Assembly: GCA_020200675.1 (NCBI GenBank)
Contig: JAIVIG010000507.1
Coordinates: forward strand, 1-5,063
Direction: 5' to 3'
DNA from: Actinomycetota bacterium
GTDB taxonomy: Bacteria > Actinomycetota > Rubrobacteria > Rubrobacterales > Rubrobacteraceae
Length of the DNA stretch: 5,063 nucleotides
The notes under the pieces are model-generated. The model was not told the DNA's origin. It worked only from the letters and a program-made list of their open reading frames with translations, and did not search any database. The position numbers were made by a program, and so were the translations under genes. Position 1 is the stretch's first letter. Every line of letters begins with the position of its first letter. Below are positions 4,807 to 5,063 of this stretch, piece by piece.

Positions 4807-5063
4807 CTAACCCCTGCGCCGCACTACGGCGAACGCCACGATGCCCGAGCCAAGGAGCAGGACGCCGGCGGGAAGAAGCATCCCAATGTCCGGACCGCCG
4901 GTCTTCGGCATCTCCTTCTCCTTGCCCTTCTCCTCCATCATCTTGGGCTCTGCCGGTGCGGGGGGCGGCGGGGGCGGCGGGGGCGGCGCTGCCTCGGGCT
5001 CCACGCCCTCGAGCTCGGCCTGCGGCTCGAGCGCCGCTTCCTGCGCAGGCGTGAGATCAAACC
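4807..5063 (-). CDS. C-terminal end of a wall-anchored surface protein (partial)
   Basis: The minus-strand frame is open from the right edge to TAG 4809-4807, giving the last 84 residues of a longer protein. The visible order is: an acidic/Ala-Gln-rich stretch (FDLTPAQEAALEPQAELEG), nine consecutive prolines, a charged Lys/Glu segment (EEKGKEKE), MPKTGG, a hydrophobic helix (MLLPAGVLLLGSGIVAFAVV) and RRRG. This is a C-terminal sortase sorting signal with MPKTG in place of the canonical LPXTG. A class of sortase would cleave between Thr and Gly and link the protein to peptidoglycan. The Pro-rich and charged stretch would be the wall-spanning stalk. A GTG at 5004-5002 is an internal codon rather than a start: the frame continues upstream and no ribosome site precedes it. 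The extracellular domain lies outside the window, so the function is unknown. Confidence 0.8.
   Translation of the reverse strand, partial: FDLTPAQEAALEPQAELEGVEPEAAPPPPPPPPPAPAEPKMMEEKGKEKEMPKTGGPDIGMLLPAGVLLLGSGIVAFAVVRRRG
4962..4988 (-). repeat. Three tandem copies of a 9-bp unit encoding polyproline
   Basis: GGGGCGGCG occurs three times without interruption at 4962-4970, 4971-4979 and 4980-4988. Read on the minus strand it encodes the nine-proline run of the surface-protein stalk. Perfect short tandem repeats like this can change copy number by slippage without changing frame, and so vary stalk length. Confidence 0.85.

Noticed and set aside
1..5063. CRISPR array, insertion sequence ends, prophage or integrase genes
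   Set aside because: I found no regularly spaced repeats, terminal inverted repeats with a transposase, or phage genes. The only clean tandem repeat is the polyproline-coding one.

Overview
The window looks like chromosomal DNA of a high-GC actinobacterium. A Rubrobacter-like organism is my best guess. That rests on the GC-rich third codon positions, a PASTA-type Ser/Thr kinase, a DUF4870 membrane protein, FrnE-like and OsmC-like redox proteins, and the use of UUG and GUG starts. It is an inference from gene style, because no rRNA or other marker is present.

Layout. Bases 1-488 hold little intact coding: the probable first codons of a minus-strand gene leaving the left edge, a strong hairpin, and a 3' gene remnant. 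Two small divergent genes of unknown function follow (489-845 minus; 932-1474 plus), sharing an 86-bp promoter region. The plus-strand gene appears to be leaderless. A DUF4870-type membrane protein gene comes next (1552-1907 plus) but is broken: its two halves lie in different frames and the first membrane segment is missing. It ends at a rho-independent terminator. The rest is minus strand: a transmembrane Ser/Thr kinase with one PASTA domain (3456 to 1978), a C-terminally truncated FrnE/DsbA-like gene (4098 to 3574), an OsmC/Ohr-family gene (4641 to 4171), a strong terminator, and the 3' end of a wall-anchored surface protein that leaves the right edge.

The main finding is in the OsmC-family gene. 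A single in-frame UGA sits exactly where the family has its first catalytic cysteine. The remaining 89 codons are intact and include the second cysteine (GCPV). Just downstream of the UGA is a compact stem-loop with a G near the start of its apical loop, at a distance that fits a bacterial SECIS element. The simplest reading with a function is a selenocysteine-containing OsmC-like peroxidase. A plain nonsense mutation of a Cys codon is the main alternative.

The OsmC-like and FrnE-like genes form a small thiol/selenol redox cluster on one strand, upstream of a membrane kinase. At least two of the neighbouring genes are damaged, so this is either a decaying stretch of chromosome or a sequence with errors. 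That caution also bears on the UGA.
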